64,000 nt of DNA from Egibacteraceae bacterium (GCA_030446775.1 JAUJMQ010000006.1:25504-89503); one strand, 5' to 3'; shown: positions 19,276 through 28,966, numbered from the stretch's first letter. Numbers and translations are program-made. The notes: generated by a model from the letters alone, not told the origin.

Positions 19276-20762
19276 ATGGGGCGCGACATCGACACCACCG
19301 AGTTCAGTCGCGAGGACCGGACGAAGTACCGGGAGAAGGTGAAGGGCAACCTCGCGGCGTTGCACCAGCTCATCGACTCCGACCGCTTCGAGACGCGGAC
19401 GGCGCACGCTCGGTGTCGAGATGGAGGTCTACATCACCGACCCGGACGGTCACGCGGCGCCGCTGAACGCCCAGCTGCTCGAGCGGATCGCCTCCAAGGA
19501 CTTCCAGACCGAGCTCGCGCAGTTCAACGTCGAGTTCGACGTCAAACCCCGACGCCTCGCCGGCCCCTGCTTTCGCGACATCGACGCCGAGCTGCGCCGG
19601 TCGCTGAACCACGCGCACGAGATGGCCGAGACACTCGACGCCCGCGTGATGATCGTCGGGATCCTGCCGACGCTGACCGACTTCGACGTCACCGAGCAGA
19701 ACCTGTCGGCCAACCCCGCTACAAGGCGCTCAACGACGTCATCCTCAGCCAGCGGGGCGAGGACATCCTCATCCGTATCGAGGGCAGCGAGATCCTGGAG
19801 ACGACCGCCAACTCGATCGTGTTCGAGGCGGCGTGCACGTCGATGCAGCTGCACCTGCAGGTCGACCCGCACGACTTCGCGATGTACTGGAACGCCGCCC
19901 AGGTGCTGTCCGCCCCGCTCGTCGCCGTCGCGGCGAACTCCCCGTTCTTCCTCGGCAAGCAGCTGCACCACGAGACCCGCATCGCGCTGTTCGAGCAGGC
20001 CACCGACACGCGCACCGAGGAGCTCGCCTCGCAGGGTGTGCGTCCCCGCGCGTGGTTCGGCGAGAAGTGGCTGACCGAGGGCATCTTCGAGCTGTTCGAC
20101 GAGAACGTCCGCTACTTCCCCGCGCTCCTGCCCATCTGCGGAGACGAGGATCCCCAGCAGGTGCTGCGCGCCGGCAACGTGCCGTCGCTGGCCGAGCTGA
20201 CCCTGCACAACGGCACGATCTACCGCTGGAACCGGCCGGTCTACGAGGTCGTCCGCGGCCGGCCGCACCTGCGCGTGGAGAACCGGGTGCTGCCGGCGGG
20301 CCCGACGGTGCCGGACTCGGTCGCGAACGCCGCGCTGTACTACGGGCTGCTCAACGGGCTGGTGTCCCAACGGCCGCACCTGTGGGACCAGATGAGCTTC
20401 GAGGCCGCCTGCGACAACTTCTTCACGGCCGCCCGCGACGGGCTGGAGGCCAAGCTGTTCTGGCCGCGGGTCAGCCGCGAGGTGCCGTCACCGAGCTCAT
20501 CCTCAAGCATCTGCTGCCGCTGGCGCGCGAGGGGCTGTTGGACTGGGGCGTGGACGAGACCGACGTCGACCACTACCTCGGGATCATCGAGGAGCGGACC
20601 CTGACCGGGCAGAACGGGGCCGCCTGGCAGATCGCGACGTGGCGACAGCTCCTCGACGAGCAGGAGCTCGACCGCCCCGAGGCCGCCCGCGAGCTCGTCC
20701 GCCGCTACCAGAAGCTGTCGTTCGACTCCCATCCCGTCCACACCTGGCCGCTGGGCGGCTGA
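19276..20762 (+). CDS. Glutamate-cysteine ligase, GCS2 family, frameshifted
   Basis: GCS2-family ligases join glutamate to cysteine or a related amine using ATP. The joined protein of about 495 residues begins MGRDIDTTEFSREDRTKYRE. It holds VEMEVYITDPDG, QTELAQFNVEFDVKPRRL, RGEDILIRIEGSE, SPFFLGKQLHHETRI, FPALLPICGDEDP, TLHNGTIYRWNRPVY and LRVENRVLPAGP, all in family order. Single-base losses near 19405, 19716 and 20493 shift the frame. All look like sequencing errors, because no block is missing. The start has GGGGAGG 9-12 bases upstream. It occurs with mycothiol genes, so gamma-glutamyl compounds other than glutathione are possible products. Confidence 0.85.
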
Positions 20763-20788
20763 GCGGGCCACGCGACGACGCGGGGCGT

Positions 20789-22600
20789 TCAGCTGCCCCA
20801 GCGCGTCCGTGCGTAGCGGGCCAGCCGCCACGCCGTCAGGCCAACCTGTCCCCAGCGCCGCCGCCGCCGGGCGGCGTCGAGCAGGTAGGCCACGCGCGCA
20901 GCCTCCATGTGCGCCCACACCAGCGGCGCGTTGCCCAGCGACTCACCGCGTCCGACGTCGAACTGCTCAGACAGCAGCCGCGGAAGGGCGGCATCGAGCG
21001 CCGCGGCACGGCTCTCGGCTTCGTCCAGACGGCCGGCGAGGACCAGCGCGGCCACCGCCCACCACGACACCGGTGTGAACGTCGCCTCGACGCCGGAGAA
21101 GCCGTCGTCGGCGCCGGCGGGGTAGCGGCGCGAGGCCGGCCCCTCGCCCAGCGCCGCGATCGTCGCCTCGGCCAACCGGGCCGCGCGGGGGTCGCTGCCG
21201 TCCAGCAGCCGGAAGGTGACCGCCATGAGCCCGGCTGCGTCGGGGGTCGCGGTCTCGTCGTCGTAGGCCTGGGGCAGGAAGCCCGCGGGCGTCAGGGCGC
21301 CGATCACCTGCTCGCGGGCGCGGGCCCGCGCGCGCAGCCAGTGGCGCCGCCGGGTCGTCGGCCGCCACAGCCGGGCGATCCACACCGCCCGGTCCAGGCC
21401 GACCCACCGGCCGATGTCGCCCGACACCAGCCGCCGGGCGTCCCGCAGCTCCCAGATCCCCGACGTCTTCTCGGCGACCGGGTCGGCGAGACGGTCTGCG
21501 ATGTCGCACACGACCGCCCACACGTCGTCGCCGAGCGCACCGCCGGCCTGCAGGAACACCGACACGCTCTCCACGAGCATCCCCAGCGCGTCGTACTGCA
21601 CCTGCGTGCCGGCGGCGTTGCCCACCCGGACCGGGCTCGAGCCGGCCCAGCCGGCGACACCGGCCACCTCCCGCTCGTCGGGCACGGGCTTGCCCCGGAC
21701 GTCGGTGACCGGGTGGTCCAGCAGCCGCCCCCGGTCGTGCAGGTCGACGACGAAGGCCAGGTAGCGCTCGGCGAGCTCGCGCAGCCCGAGCAGCGCCGCC
21801 ACCGACACGGCGAGCGCCGAGTCGCGGACCCACGTGTAACGGTAGTCGAACTGCCGGTCGCCGCCCACGGCCTCCGGCAGGGAGGTCGTCGGCGCGGCCA
21901 CCACCGCGGCGCTCGGGACGTAGGTGCACGCGTCGAGCACCGCCAGCGCGTCGGCGGTCCGCGATCGCAGCGCCTTGGGCAGCTTCGCCTGCGACTGCCA
22001 GGCCTCGCAGGCGCGTCCGGCGTCGAGCAGCTCGTCGAGCAGGTCCGCGGGCTCGGGCGTCGCCCGGGCGTCGACGGCGACCATCACCCCCGACCAGCGC
22101 CCCGCCCGCGCACGGACGACGCTTCGCAACACCGCTCCGGCGGCCTCGCTCCGCCCTCCGGTCACCCGCACGTCGGAGCCGGCCGTCCGCGCGGCGCCCG
22201 TCGCGTCCCAGCGCACCCGCGGCGTGTCGAAGCCGCCGAGCGACAGCTCGTGGACCAGCTCGACGTCGGCGTCGACCGGCCGGACGAGCCGGACCAGGCG
22301 CGGGCCTTCGTGCGGGCGGCGCACCAGCCCGTCGAGGCAGTGCACCCTGGTCGTCCCGACCCTCACCTGGGTGTACAGCACCGGTCCCGCGAGCCGCCGG
22401 CCGACCGACGCGACCCTCGCACCGCACCAGCGTGCCGCGGCTCCCGTGGGATCCAGGAGCGCCCACAGCAGCGGCGGGTCGTCGAACGCCGGCCCGCACC
22501 ACCAGTCGACGGTGGCGTCGGGCCGCAGCAGCGCCGCGCCGTGGCGGTCCGACAGCAGCCGGTGGGTCGCGATCGGGGGAGGTCGCTCGTCGGTGTGCAC
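20789..22600 (-). CDS. Glycoside hydrolase family 15 protein (glucoamylase/trehalase-like)
   Basis: A 603-residue cytoplasmic GH15 enzyme with an N-terminal beta-sandwich and an (alpha/alpha)6 catalytic barrel. Recognisable parts are LLSDRHGAALLRPDATVDWW at the N-terminus, FDYRYTWVRDSALAVSVAAL at the barrel entry and KTSGIWELRDARRLVSGDIG near the first catalytic Glu. GH15 enzymes of actinobacteria act on alpha-glucans or on trehalose; sequence alone does not decide between them. The GTG at 22600 gives the usual N-terminus, and in-frame sequence upstream is not conserved. It converges on the ligase gene with a 26-base gap. Confidence 0.87.
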   Translation of the reverse strand: MHTDERPPPIATHRLLSDRHGAALLRPDATVDWWCGPAFDDPPLLWALLDPTGAAARWCGARVASVGRRLAGPVLYTQVRVGTTRVHCLDGLVRRPHEGPRLVRLVRPVDADVELVHELSLGGFDTPRVRWDATGAARTAGSDVRVTGGRSEAAGAVLRSVVRARAGRWSGVMVAVDARATPEPADLLDELLDAGRACEAWQSQAKLPKALRSRTADALAVLDACTYVPSAAVVAAPTTSLPEAVGGDRQFDYRYTWVRDSALAVSVAALLGLRELAERYLAFVVDLHDRGRLLDHPVTDVRGKPVPDEREVAGVAGWAGSSPVRVGNAAGTQVQYDALGMLVESVSVFLQAGGALGDDVWAVVCDIADRLADPVAEKTSGIWELRDARRLVSGDIGRWVGLDRAVWIARLWRPTTRRRHWLRARARAREQVIGALTPAGFLPQAYDDETATPDAAGLMAVTFRLLDGSDPRAARLAEATIAALGEGPASRRYPAGADDGFSGVEATFTPVSWWAVAALVLAGRLDEAESRAAALDAALPRLLSEQFDVGRGESLGNAPLVWAHMEAARVAYLLDAARRRRRWGQVGLTAWRLARYARTRWGS

Positions 22601-22725
22601 GCGGCCATCCTGCCCGGTACCGCTGGGTGCCGTGGCTCGGTAACCGTATCGGTGGCAGATCCACGGCAGCGGGGTGTTGCGCGACGGGCGGGACGGGTAC
22701 CGGCTGCTGCGACGAGGAGGCGAAC

Positions 22726-23262
22726 ATGGGAATTCTCGAAGCGGTCGCGCGGGACTCCAGCCCGGGGGCCCGCCGGTTGAGCGCAACGCTGCGGCAAGGA
22801 ACCGGAGAGCACCTGCGCCGTCGGCGCACAGTCGCCGGGTTGTCGTTGACCGCGATGGCGTCGCTGGGCGTGGTCACGCTGTACCAGATGGGGCTGCTGC
22901 GCCACCTGCCCGAGCCGCCGCTGCCGGGCCTGGACTCCGACACGGTGGACGCGTCGGGCGAGGCCTACGCGATGTTCTCGATGCCCGACGGGCCCCTCGG
23001 GCTGCTGAGCTACGCGGCGACGCTGTGCCTGGCGGCGATGGGCGGCGCCGACCGCGCCCGCACGAGGCCGTGGCTGCCGCTGGCGATGGCCGCCAAGGTG
23101 GGCGTCGACGCACTCGGCGCGGCGCAGCTGACCGTCGAGCAGGCCACCAAGCACCGCCGCTTCTGCAGCTACTGCCTGACGGCCGCCGTGGCCACCGCGG
23201 CCGCCGTCCCGCAGGTCCTGCCCGAGGCCGGCGCGGCCTGGCGACAGGTTCGCGGGCGCTGA
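22726..23262 (+). CDS. Vitamin K epoxide reductase (VKOR)-like membrane protein
   Basis: A 178-residue membrane protein with about four hydrophobic segments. The segment RRFCSYCLTAAVATAAAVP carries a CxxC pair at a membrane boundary, as in VKOR proteins that reoxidise DsbA-like thiol oxidases. The loop after the first helix (LPEPPLPGLDSDTVDASGEA) would lie outside the membrane. The second cysteine pair of full VKORs is not obvious, so this may be a reduced or divergent member. A strong ribosome binding site (GAGGAGG) precedes the ATG. It is transcribed away from the GH15 gene. Confidence 0.6.
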   Translation: MGILEAVARDSSPGARRLSATLRQGTGEHLRRRRTVAGLSLTAMASLGVVTLYQMGLLRHLPEPPLPGLDSDTVDASGEAYAMFSMPDGPLGLLSYAATLCLAAMGGADRARTRPWLPLAMAAKVGVDALGAAQLTVEQATKHRRFCSYCLTAAVATAAAVPQVLPEAGAAWRQVRGR

Positions 23263-23311
23263 GCCGGCGCGGCCACGCCGAACGGCGGGGCCGTCGGTTA
23301 CAGTCCGCGCC

Positions 23312-24352
23312 GTGCTGACCGACGCCGGCCTGTACCTGCGCTTCGACGGCTACGACGAGCTCAAGGAGGTGCTGGCGGGCTCTGACGAGGACGTCCTCGT
23401 CGCCCTCGGCAAGCCGGCGCTCATCCGCATCCCGGGCACCGACCCCGCACCGCGCTCGCGGCTGGCATCGTGCCTGCTGCACGGCAACGAGGACTCCGGG
23501 TACCGCGCGGTGCTCGAGGCGCTGCGGACCGGTGAGCACCACGCCTTCGACCTGTGGGTCATCATCGGCAACGTCCGCGCCGCCCGCACCGACGGCTGGT
23601 TCGCGCACCGGTACCTCGACGACCAGGAGGACTTCAACCGCACCTGGGGCGTGTCCCCGCCGACGACGCGCATGCGGCGCTGCTGCGACGCGATCCTGGA
23701 GATCCTCGTCGACACCGACCTCGAGGCCGCCGTCGACCTGCACAACAACACCGGCAAGAACCCCTACTACTGCGTCGTCCCCGACCCGACGCAGGAGGCG
23801 CTGTACCTGGCGGCCGGGCTGGCCGACACGATCCTGCGCTGGCCGCTGCGCGCGCACACGCTCATGGAGGCCCTGTCGCCGGTGTGCCCCGCGGTGTCGG
23901 TGGAGTGCGGGATGCCGGGCATCCCCGACAGCACCGCCTTCGCGTTCGGCGCGCTCCGCCGCTTCCTGGATCGGCGCGACCTCGGCGAGCCGACCCCGGC
24001 GCCGCGCCGCGTGTTCGAGATGCAGCACCGTGTCGTCGTGCGCCCGGAGGTGCCGTTCGCCTTCGGTGGGGCACTCAGCGAGGAGCTCGACCTGGTGCTG
24101 GCACCCGGGATGGACGGGCACAACTTCGGGATGGTGCTCGCCGGCACGGAGATCGGGCGAGCGCATCCGGGGGCGGCGATGCCGCTGCTCGTCACCGACA
24201 TGCGCGGACGCGAGACCACCGACCGGTTCTTCGCGGTGCGCCCGGACGGGGCGCTCGTCGTCACCGAGGACGTGACGCCCGTCATGTGGACGACGACGGT
24301 TCGCCAGACGCGGCGTGACTGCCTGTTCTACGTCGCCCGGCGCCGCGCCTGA
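23312..24352 (+). CDS. Succinylglutamate desuccinylase/aspartoacylase-type M14 protein
   Basis: A 346-residue zinc-dependent hydrolase of the AstE/AspA branch of the M14 peptidase family. The first zinc-binding motif is LLHGNEDSG (His and Glu), the substrate-site region is NVRAARTDGWFAHRYLDDQE, and the second zinc His lies in AVDLHNNTGKNPYY. VSVECGMPG provides the likely catalytic Glu. Members remove acyl groups from amino acids. The substrate here is not known. The GTG at 23312 follows the VKOR-like gene by 49 bases. The 3' end overlaps the convergent lipoprotein gene by 25 bases. Confidence 0.8.
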   Translation: MLTDAGLYLRFDGYDELKEVLAGSDEDVLVALGKPALIRIPGTDPAPRSRLASCLLHGNEDSGYRAVLEALRTGEHHAFDLWVIIGNVRAARTDGWFAHRYLDDQEDFNRTWGVSPPTTRMRRCCDAILEILVDTDLEAAVDLHNNTGKNPYYCVVPDPTQEALYLAAGLADTILRWPLRAHTLMEALSPVCPAVSVECGMPGIPDSTAFAFGALRRFLDRRDLGEPTPAPRRVFEMQHRVVVRPEVPFAFGGALSEELDLVLAPGMDGHNFGMVLAGTEIGRAHPGAAMPLLVTDMRGRETTDRFFAVRPDGALVVTEDVTPVMWTTTVRQTRRDCLFYVARRRA

Positions 24353-24891
24353 CGCTGCACCGTGGTCTCGGGCTCGCTGTCGGCCGGGTTCGGGCCGCCG
24401 TGGCGTGCCGCCCCGCCGATGCGCCAGTCGCCGTCCTCGAGGACCATCTCGTAGATGAGCTGCACCGGCTCCGCGTCGCCGGTCACCTCCACGAGCACCG
24501 ACGCGCGGCGCCCGTCGGTGACGCACTGCGCCGAGGTGTGCCCGTTCGCGCGTCGTACCTGCGGGAAGCCCTGCTCGATGACCCGCTGGAACGCCTCGGG
24601 GGTGAAGCGGGACCGGAAGCCCCGGGACGCGTGGGTGAGCGCCTGGGTGAAGTCGCCCGCGCGGAACGCGGCGAGCTGCGCGTCGATCCGCTCGTCGATC
24701 CGGGCGAGCACCGCCGCGTCGCAGTCGTCGACCCTGGCCCGCCCGCGGGGGCTCTCGCTGGGCGCGACGGTCGGTGCCGGCTGCGTCGCCGCGCTCGGGG
24801 GAGCGCTCTGCGCAGAGGGGCCGTCCCGCGTGCAGCCGGCCGCGGTGAGGGCCAGCAGGAAGACGGCGGCGAGCGCCAGGCGGCGGCTCAC
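24328..24891 (-). CDS. Predicted lipoprotein with DUF4864-like domain
   Basis: A 187-residue exported protein. The start VSRRLALAAVFLLALTAAGC is a clear lipoprotein signal with Cys20 as the lipidation site. A Ser/Pro/Thr linker to about residue 55 is followed by a compact domain (AQLAAFRAGDFTQALTHASR, then FRSRFTPEAFQRVIEQGFPQ, then LIYEMVLEDGDWRIGG). This layout resembles DUF4864/NTF2-like folds that are often anchored outside the cell. The GTG start overlaps the mca stop codon by the usual GTGA arrangement, so the two genes are translationally coupled. The function is unknown. Confidence 0.75.
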   Translation of the reverse strand: MSRRLALAAVFLLALTAAGCTRDGPSAQSAPPSAATQPAPTVAPSESPRGRARVDDCDAAVLARIDERIDAQLAAFRAGDFTQALTHASRGFRSRFTPEAFQRVIEQGFPQVRRANGHTSAQCVTDGRRASVLVEVTGDAEPVQLIYEMVLEDGDWRIGGAARHGGPNPADSEPETTVQRQARRRAT

Positions 24892-25751
24892 TCCAGGCCG
24901 GCGAACAGCGAGGTCTCGGGCAGCTCGGTCTCGACCAGGCTGCGGGCGAGCTGGAAGTCCTCCCACGGATAGACCTCGCGCACGACCTCGTCGGGCACCC
25001 GGAACCACATCCCGGCGGGGTCGATCTGGGTGGCGTGGGCCAGCAGCGCCTGCGAGCGCTGGCCGAGGTAGTCGCCGATGTCGACGGAGGTCGTCGACGG
25101 GTCCTGCTCGTCGCCCGCCCGTCGCGCCAGCCAGTCGGCGAAGGGCGACTCGATGCCTCGCGCCTCGCAGGCGGCGTGCAGCAGCTCGACGCGCCGGCGG
25201 TTGAACGAGCCCATGTAGTACAGCTTGCGCGCCTGCCACGGCGCGCCGGCGGAGGGGTAGGCGCCGGGGTCGGCGGCCGCGTCGAACGCCGCTGCCGTGA
25301 TGTCGTGGCAGCGGATGTGGTCGGGGTGCGGGTAGCCGCCGCCCTGGGGGTAGGTCACGAGCACGTCGGGTCGCTCCCGGCGGACGACCGCGACGAGCCG
25401 CCCGACCGCCTCGGCCAGCGCCACGTTGTAGAAGCAGTCCGGCGCGAGCAGCGAGCCGTCGCCGTCGAAGTCCTCCACGTAGCCCGAGTCGGGGTAACCG
25501 AGGTCGAACTGGTCGGACACGCCGAGGATCTCCAGCGCCCGCTCGAGCTCCTCCCGGCGGATCTCGACCATCCGCTCCTTGAGGCCGGGTCGGTCCATGG
25601 CGGGGTTGAGGATGTCGCCGGCCTTGCCGTCGGTGCAGGTGACGACGGTCACGCGGTAGCCCTCTTTGGCGTAGCGGGCCATCGTGCCGGCGCCCTTGGA
25701 GGACTCGTCGTCGGGGTGGGCGTGGACGAACATCGCATGAAGCTCGGGCAT
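24888..25751 (-). CDS. mca: Mycothiol S-conjugate amidase
   Basis: Mca cleaves mycothiol S-conjugates to a mercapturate and the GlcN-inositol part, a detoxification step unique to mycothiol-producing actinobacteria. The 287-residue protein carries the zinc site of the LmbE-like fold, AHPDDE at residues 11-16. It also has GGGYPHPDHIRCHDI and the family segments TCTDGKAGDILNPAMDRPGL and YPDSGYVEDF. The C-terminus (HATQIDPAGMWFRVPDEV) is specific to Mca over the deacetylase MshB. The ATG at 25751 starts the conserved MPELHAMFVHAHPDD. It heads a two-gene operon with the lipoprotein. Confidence 0.93.
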   Translation of the reverse strand: MPELHAMFVHAHPDDESSKGAGTMARYAKEGYRVTVVTCTDGKAGDILNPAMDRPGLKERMVEIRREELERALEILGVSDQFDLGYPDSGYVEDFDGDGSLLAPDCFYNVALAEAVGRLVAVVRRERPDVLVTYPQGGGYPHPDHIRCHDITAAAFDAAADPGAYPSAGAPWQARKLYYMGSFNRRRVELLHAACEARGIESPFADWLARRAGDEQDPSTTSVDIGDYLGQRSQALLAHATQIDPAGMWFRVPDEVVREVYPWEDFQLARSLVETELPETSLFAGLE

Positions 25752-25836
25752 GGGTGCAAGGGTACCGACCGCGGCCCGGCCGCCGCGAGGGCCGCCGGCG
25801 CGTCTCAGTCGCCGGCGAGCCTGCCATGCCGCGGAG

Positions 25837-26700
25837 TCAGTCGGGCGGCTGCGCCGGCGCCCAGCGGGAGCTCCAGGCCGTCGACAGCCGCGCCGAAGCC
25901 GGGTCGGCGGCGAGGTCGGCGAGGTAGGCGGCGACCAGCGCCATCGCCTGCCTGACCCTGGGCTCGGCACCCTTGAGGCGGACGATGCACTCGCGACCGG
26001 GATAGGACCCGAGGTGCACGTCCGGATACTCCACGACGATCCGGTCGAAGATCGGGTTGAGGGTCGACTCGGGGTAGGGGTGGGTGACCTCCGCGACGTG
26101 CTGGGGGTCGCCGCGGCCGGCCAGCAGCGCAGGCGCGACGCCCTCGTCGAAGATCCGCCGGAGCTCGGCGGGGACGCCGGGCAGGACGACGATCGTCGCG
26201 CCCGCCGCCTCGCCGCAGCCGCCGTCGACGTCGACCGCCACCCCGGGGATGAGGCCGGATCCGCCCGAGAGCAGATGGGCTGGTGCCGGCACCCGTGCCA
26301 TCTTGCGCATCGAGGCGGCGTGGCCCTCGCTGACCCGGATCCCCCGCGACCGGGTGCGCTCCAGCGACGCGGTGATCCGGTCGTCGATGAGCGGCTCGGT
26401 CCGCAGCGACGTGCCGAGGTGCCGCGCGACCGCCTCGAAAGTCAGGTCGTCGGGGGTCGAACCGATGCCGCCCGACGTCACGACCAGCCGCGGCCGCTCG
26501 CGGGCGAGCTCGGTCGCCAGCGCCTCGTCGATGGCCGCGAGCGTGTCGGGCACCGTCACGACGCGGTCCAGGGGCACCCCCACCGACTGCAGCCGTCCGG
26601 CCATCCAGCCCGAGTTGGTGTCCTGGACGAACCCGCCGAGGATCTCGTCACCGATGACGACGATGGAGACCCGCAGCCTCGCCGCCGCCATGGCCGCCAT
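25837..26700 (-). CDS. CinA-like molybdopterin-binding domain protein
   Basis: A 287-residue protein with the MoCF_biosynth (MoaB/MogA-like) fold of competence/damage-inducible protein A. Diagnostic segments are VSIVVIGDEILGGFVQDTNS, VVTSGGIGSTPDDLTFEAVA and IVVLPGVPAELRRIFDEGV. The nicotinamide-nucleotide amidase domain of full-length CinA is absent, so it matches the short single-domain class. That class is often annotated as molybdopterin-binding protein, with unknown substrate. There are two nested starts at 26700 and 26691. A TATCCT hexamer 9 bases before the first ATG could serve a leaderless transcript. Confidence 0.8.
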   Translation of the reverse strand: MAAMAAARLRVSIVVIGDEILGGFVQDTNSGWMAGRLQSVGVPLDRVVTVPDTLAAIDEALATELARERPRLVVTSGGIGSTPDDLTFEAVARHLGTSLRTEPLIDDRITASLERTRSRGIRVSEGHAASMRKMARVPAPAHLLSGGSGLIPGVAVDVDGGCGEAAGATIVVLPGVPAELRRIFDEGVAPALLAGRGDPQHVAEVTHPYPESTLNPIFDRIVVEYPDVHLGSYPGRECIVRLKGAEPRVRQAMALVAAYLADLAADPASARLSTAWSSRWAPAQPPD

Positions 26701-26749
26701 GGCGGTCCAGGATAGCCGCGCGCCGCGGGGCGACCCCGCGGCCCCGTAC

Positions 26750-26798
26750 GACGCACTGAAACGCCGGGCGGCTCTCTCGTCCAACGACTCCCTCCGCC
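26750..26798. repeat. Diverged copy of the 60-bp repeat
   Basis: In reverse complement this stretch matches most of the unit arrayed at 31286-31553, including GGAGGGAGTCGTT and GCCGCCCGGCGTTT, with several mismatches. It lies between the divergent cinA-like and membrane protein genes, so it may overlap their promoters. Confidence 0.6.
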
Positions 26799-26822
26799 AG
26801 ACAGCCCCTACCATTGGCAGCC

Positions 26823-27698
26823 ATGTACACCTCTCCCGACGAGGCGCGATCGGACCTGTTCCTGGCCGGGGCGGTGTTCCTGTTCGGGCCCCTGCTCCTC
26901 GGCGTCGTGCTCGACCTCCTCCCGCTGGACGGCATCCCCGGTTTCGGTCTCGTCCTGGCGGTCGTCCTGCCGCTCGCCACGACCCTGCTGGTGCCATGGC
27001 TGCTGATCCGCTACCGCAAGGAGCGGCTGTCGGACTACGGGCTGGGCGTGCCCGCGCAGACGTTCCTGCCCGGGCTGCTGCTCGCCGCGCCGATCGTCGC
27101 CGCGGCGCTGCTCGCCGGGCTGCTGTCGGGTGGTGACGTGCTCGCCGACGTGCCCGTGGTGGCCGCCGCCGCGTCCGGGTCGTGGGTGCAGCTGCTGGCA
27201 CGGCTCGTCTCCTGGGTGGGCCTCGTCGGGCTCGCCGTCTACATGACGGTCAAGGCACGCGACGCCTTCCGCGGTGACCCGATGTACCTGCGCACCGCGC
27301 TGCTGCAGATCGGGCGGATCGTCGGCCTCGTCGCGGCGGGGGCGACCGTGCTGCTCGTCGTGTCGACTTTGTTCAACGAGGTGTCGAGCGGGTCGCTCGG
27401 TGTCATCGCCCGGCTGGTCCTGCTGCCTGTGGCGGTGGCCGGAGCGGTGCTGCTGGCGACGCAGCGGCTGCGCGGCAACGTCCTCACCGCCCGCCCGACG
27501 CTGCTCACCCCGGTGGTCCTGTTGGCGATCGGACCGTTCGCGCTGTCGCTGAACGCCGTGAGCTTTGTGTTCGGTGTGTGGCAGGCAGCCGTCCTCGCCG
27601 GTGTGGGCCTGCTCATCGGGTCGCTGCTGGAGGCGCGCCGCTCGGCGCTGGGACCGCTCGCCCTCGGCCTGGCCCTGGCGGTGACCACCTCGCTGTGA
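26823..27698 (+). CDS. Polytopic membrane protein, function unknown
   Basis: A 291-residue protein made almost entirely of hydrophobic segments; I count seven or eight likely helices. Starting at LFLAGAVFLFGPLLLGVVLD, they are broken by a charged loop RYRKERLSDYGLG after the second helix. That loop recalls CPBP-type or permease-like membrane proteins, but the CPBP EExxxR motif is not seen. No transport signature is recognised. The ATG at 26823 gives the shortest hydrophilic N-terminus. Its stop overlaps the GTG of the next gene by two bases, so the two are coupled and probably act together at the envelope. Confidence 0.7.
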   Translation: MYTSPDEARSDLFLAGAVFLFGPLLLGVVLDLLPLDGIPGFGLVLAVVLPLATTLLVPWLLIRYRKERLSDYGLGVPAQTFLPGLLLAAPIVAAALLAGLLSGGDVLADVPVVAAAASGSWVQLLARLVSWVGLVGLAVYMTVKARDAFRGDPMYLRTALLQIGRIVGLVAAGATVLLVVSTLFNEVSSGSLGVIARLVLLPVAVAGAVLLATQRLRGNVLTARPTLLTPVVLLAIGPFALSLNAVSFVFGVWQAAVLAGVGLLIGSLLEARRSALGPLALGLALAVTTSL

Positions 27699-28936
27699 GC
27701 AGCGGCGAGGAGGCGGGGGAGGACGGCGCGGCAGCTCACGACGTCGCGGGCGACCGGCCCCGACAGCCGGGCCGGCCTCCACCCAGCCGCTGGACCCGGC
27801 CGCTGGCGGCCGTCGTCGCGGCGCTGGCCCTCGTCGCCGCCGTGACCGTGCGCCCGACGGCCGCGGAGCGTGGTGCCGGCGAGCCGGCGCAGCCGGGTCC
27901 GCCGCGCCGCCAGCGGCGGCCGTGTCCAGCGAGCCGCCCGCCGCCGCGCAGGCGAGGCGGCCGCCTCCGGCCGACGCCGGCGCGGCTGGCGGCGCAGGCC
28001 GACGGCTCACACGCCGGCCGTCCCCTCGCGGACGGCTCCGAGCCCGTCCGGGGCGGCCGGGACGCCGGGGCCGGCCTCCGGCGCGCCGCGGCTCCCGCCG
28101 GCGACGCGCCGAGACGCCGGCCGGTCGGCGCTGCGCTCATGCCGGTCGAGCCCCGGCTGACCGCCTTCGCGGGCCTGTCGAGCTGGATCGACGTCTACGA
28201 CACCGCGACCACCGCAGCGGAGCAGGTCGCGACCGCCGCCGGCCACGGTGTGCAGACGCTGTTCGTCCAGTCAGGCAAGTTCGACTCGCCGGGGGACCTG
28301 CACGACCCCGCCCGCCTGGCGGCCGCGATCGAAGCGGCCCACGACCGGGGGCTGCGCGTCGTGACCTGGTACACCCCCGACTTCGTCGACCTCGCGCGCG
28401 ACTACCGGCGCTCGCAGGCCGCCATGGCGTTCGTCACGCCGCGCGGCGATCGCCCCGACGCGTTCGGTCTCGACATCGAGGTCGAGACGCTGGCCGACAC
28501 CGCGGAGCGCACCCGCCGCCTGTTGCAGCTCTCCTCGGCGCTGCGCACCTGGCTCGGCTCGGACTACCCGATGGCGGCGATCGTCCTGCCGCCGCTGCAG
28601 CTGGACCTGCGACCCGGCTGGTGGCCGGGCTTCCCGTACGACCAGCTGCGCAGCTCCTTCGACGTCTTCGTCCCGATGAGCTACAGCTCGTTCCGGGGCA
28701 CCGACGCCGCCACGACGCGCCAGTGGAACCTCACCAACGTCGTCGAGCTGCGGCGTCGGGCCGGCGACCCTGCGCTGCCGGTGCACCTGGCCGGCGGCCT
28801 GGCCGACGGACTCGTGGAGGTCGGCGCCTTCGTCGGCGCCGCCGCGGCCGGGCACGTCACCGGCGCCGGCCTGTACGACCTGGAGATCACCCCCGACGCC
28901 GCCTGGCCGGCACTGCGGCGCCTGCGCACGCCCTGA
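27695..28936 (+). CDS. Membrane-anchored extracellular glycoside-hydrolase-like protein
   Basis: A 413-residue protein with three parts. The cytoplasmic head is about 30 residues. A single membrane helix (PLAAVVAALALVAAVTV) follows, then a Pro/Arg/Ala-rich low-complexity linker to about residue 145. The C-terminal domain begins near LTAFAGLSSWIDVYDT and looks like a TIM-barrel glycosidase-related fold. It has AAIEAAHDRGLRVVTWYTPD, FGLDIEVETLAD (a possible active-site strand end), FDVFVPMSYSSF and PVHLAGGLADG. Similar domains are annotated as putative glycosyl hydrolases of unknown substrate. The GTG start overlaps the upstream stop. Confidence 0.7.
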   Translation: MSSGEEAGEDGAAAHDVAGDRPRQPGRPPPSRWTRPLAAVVAALALVAAVTVRPTAAERGAGEPAQPGPPRRQRRPCPASRPPPRRRGGRLRPTPARLAAQADGSHAGRPLADGSEPVRGGRDAGAGLRRAAAPAGDAPRRRPVGAALMPVEPRLTAFAGLSSWIDVYDTATTAAEQVATAAGHGVQTLFVQSGKFDSPGDLHDPARLAAAIEAAHDRGLRVVTWYTPDFVDLARDYRRSQAAMAFVTPRGDRPDAFGLDIEVETLADTAERTRRLLQLSSALRTWLGSDYPMAAIVLPPLQLDLRPGWWPGFPYDQLRSSFDVFVPMSYSSFRGTDAATTRQWNLTNVVELRRRAGDPALPVHLAGGLADGLVEVGAFVGAAAAGHVTGAGLYDLEITPDAAWPALRRLRTP

Positions 28937-28966
28937 CACGGGCGCGGCCGACTCCGCGTGGCGATG

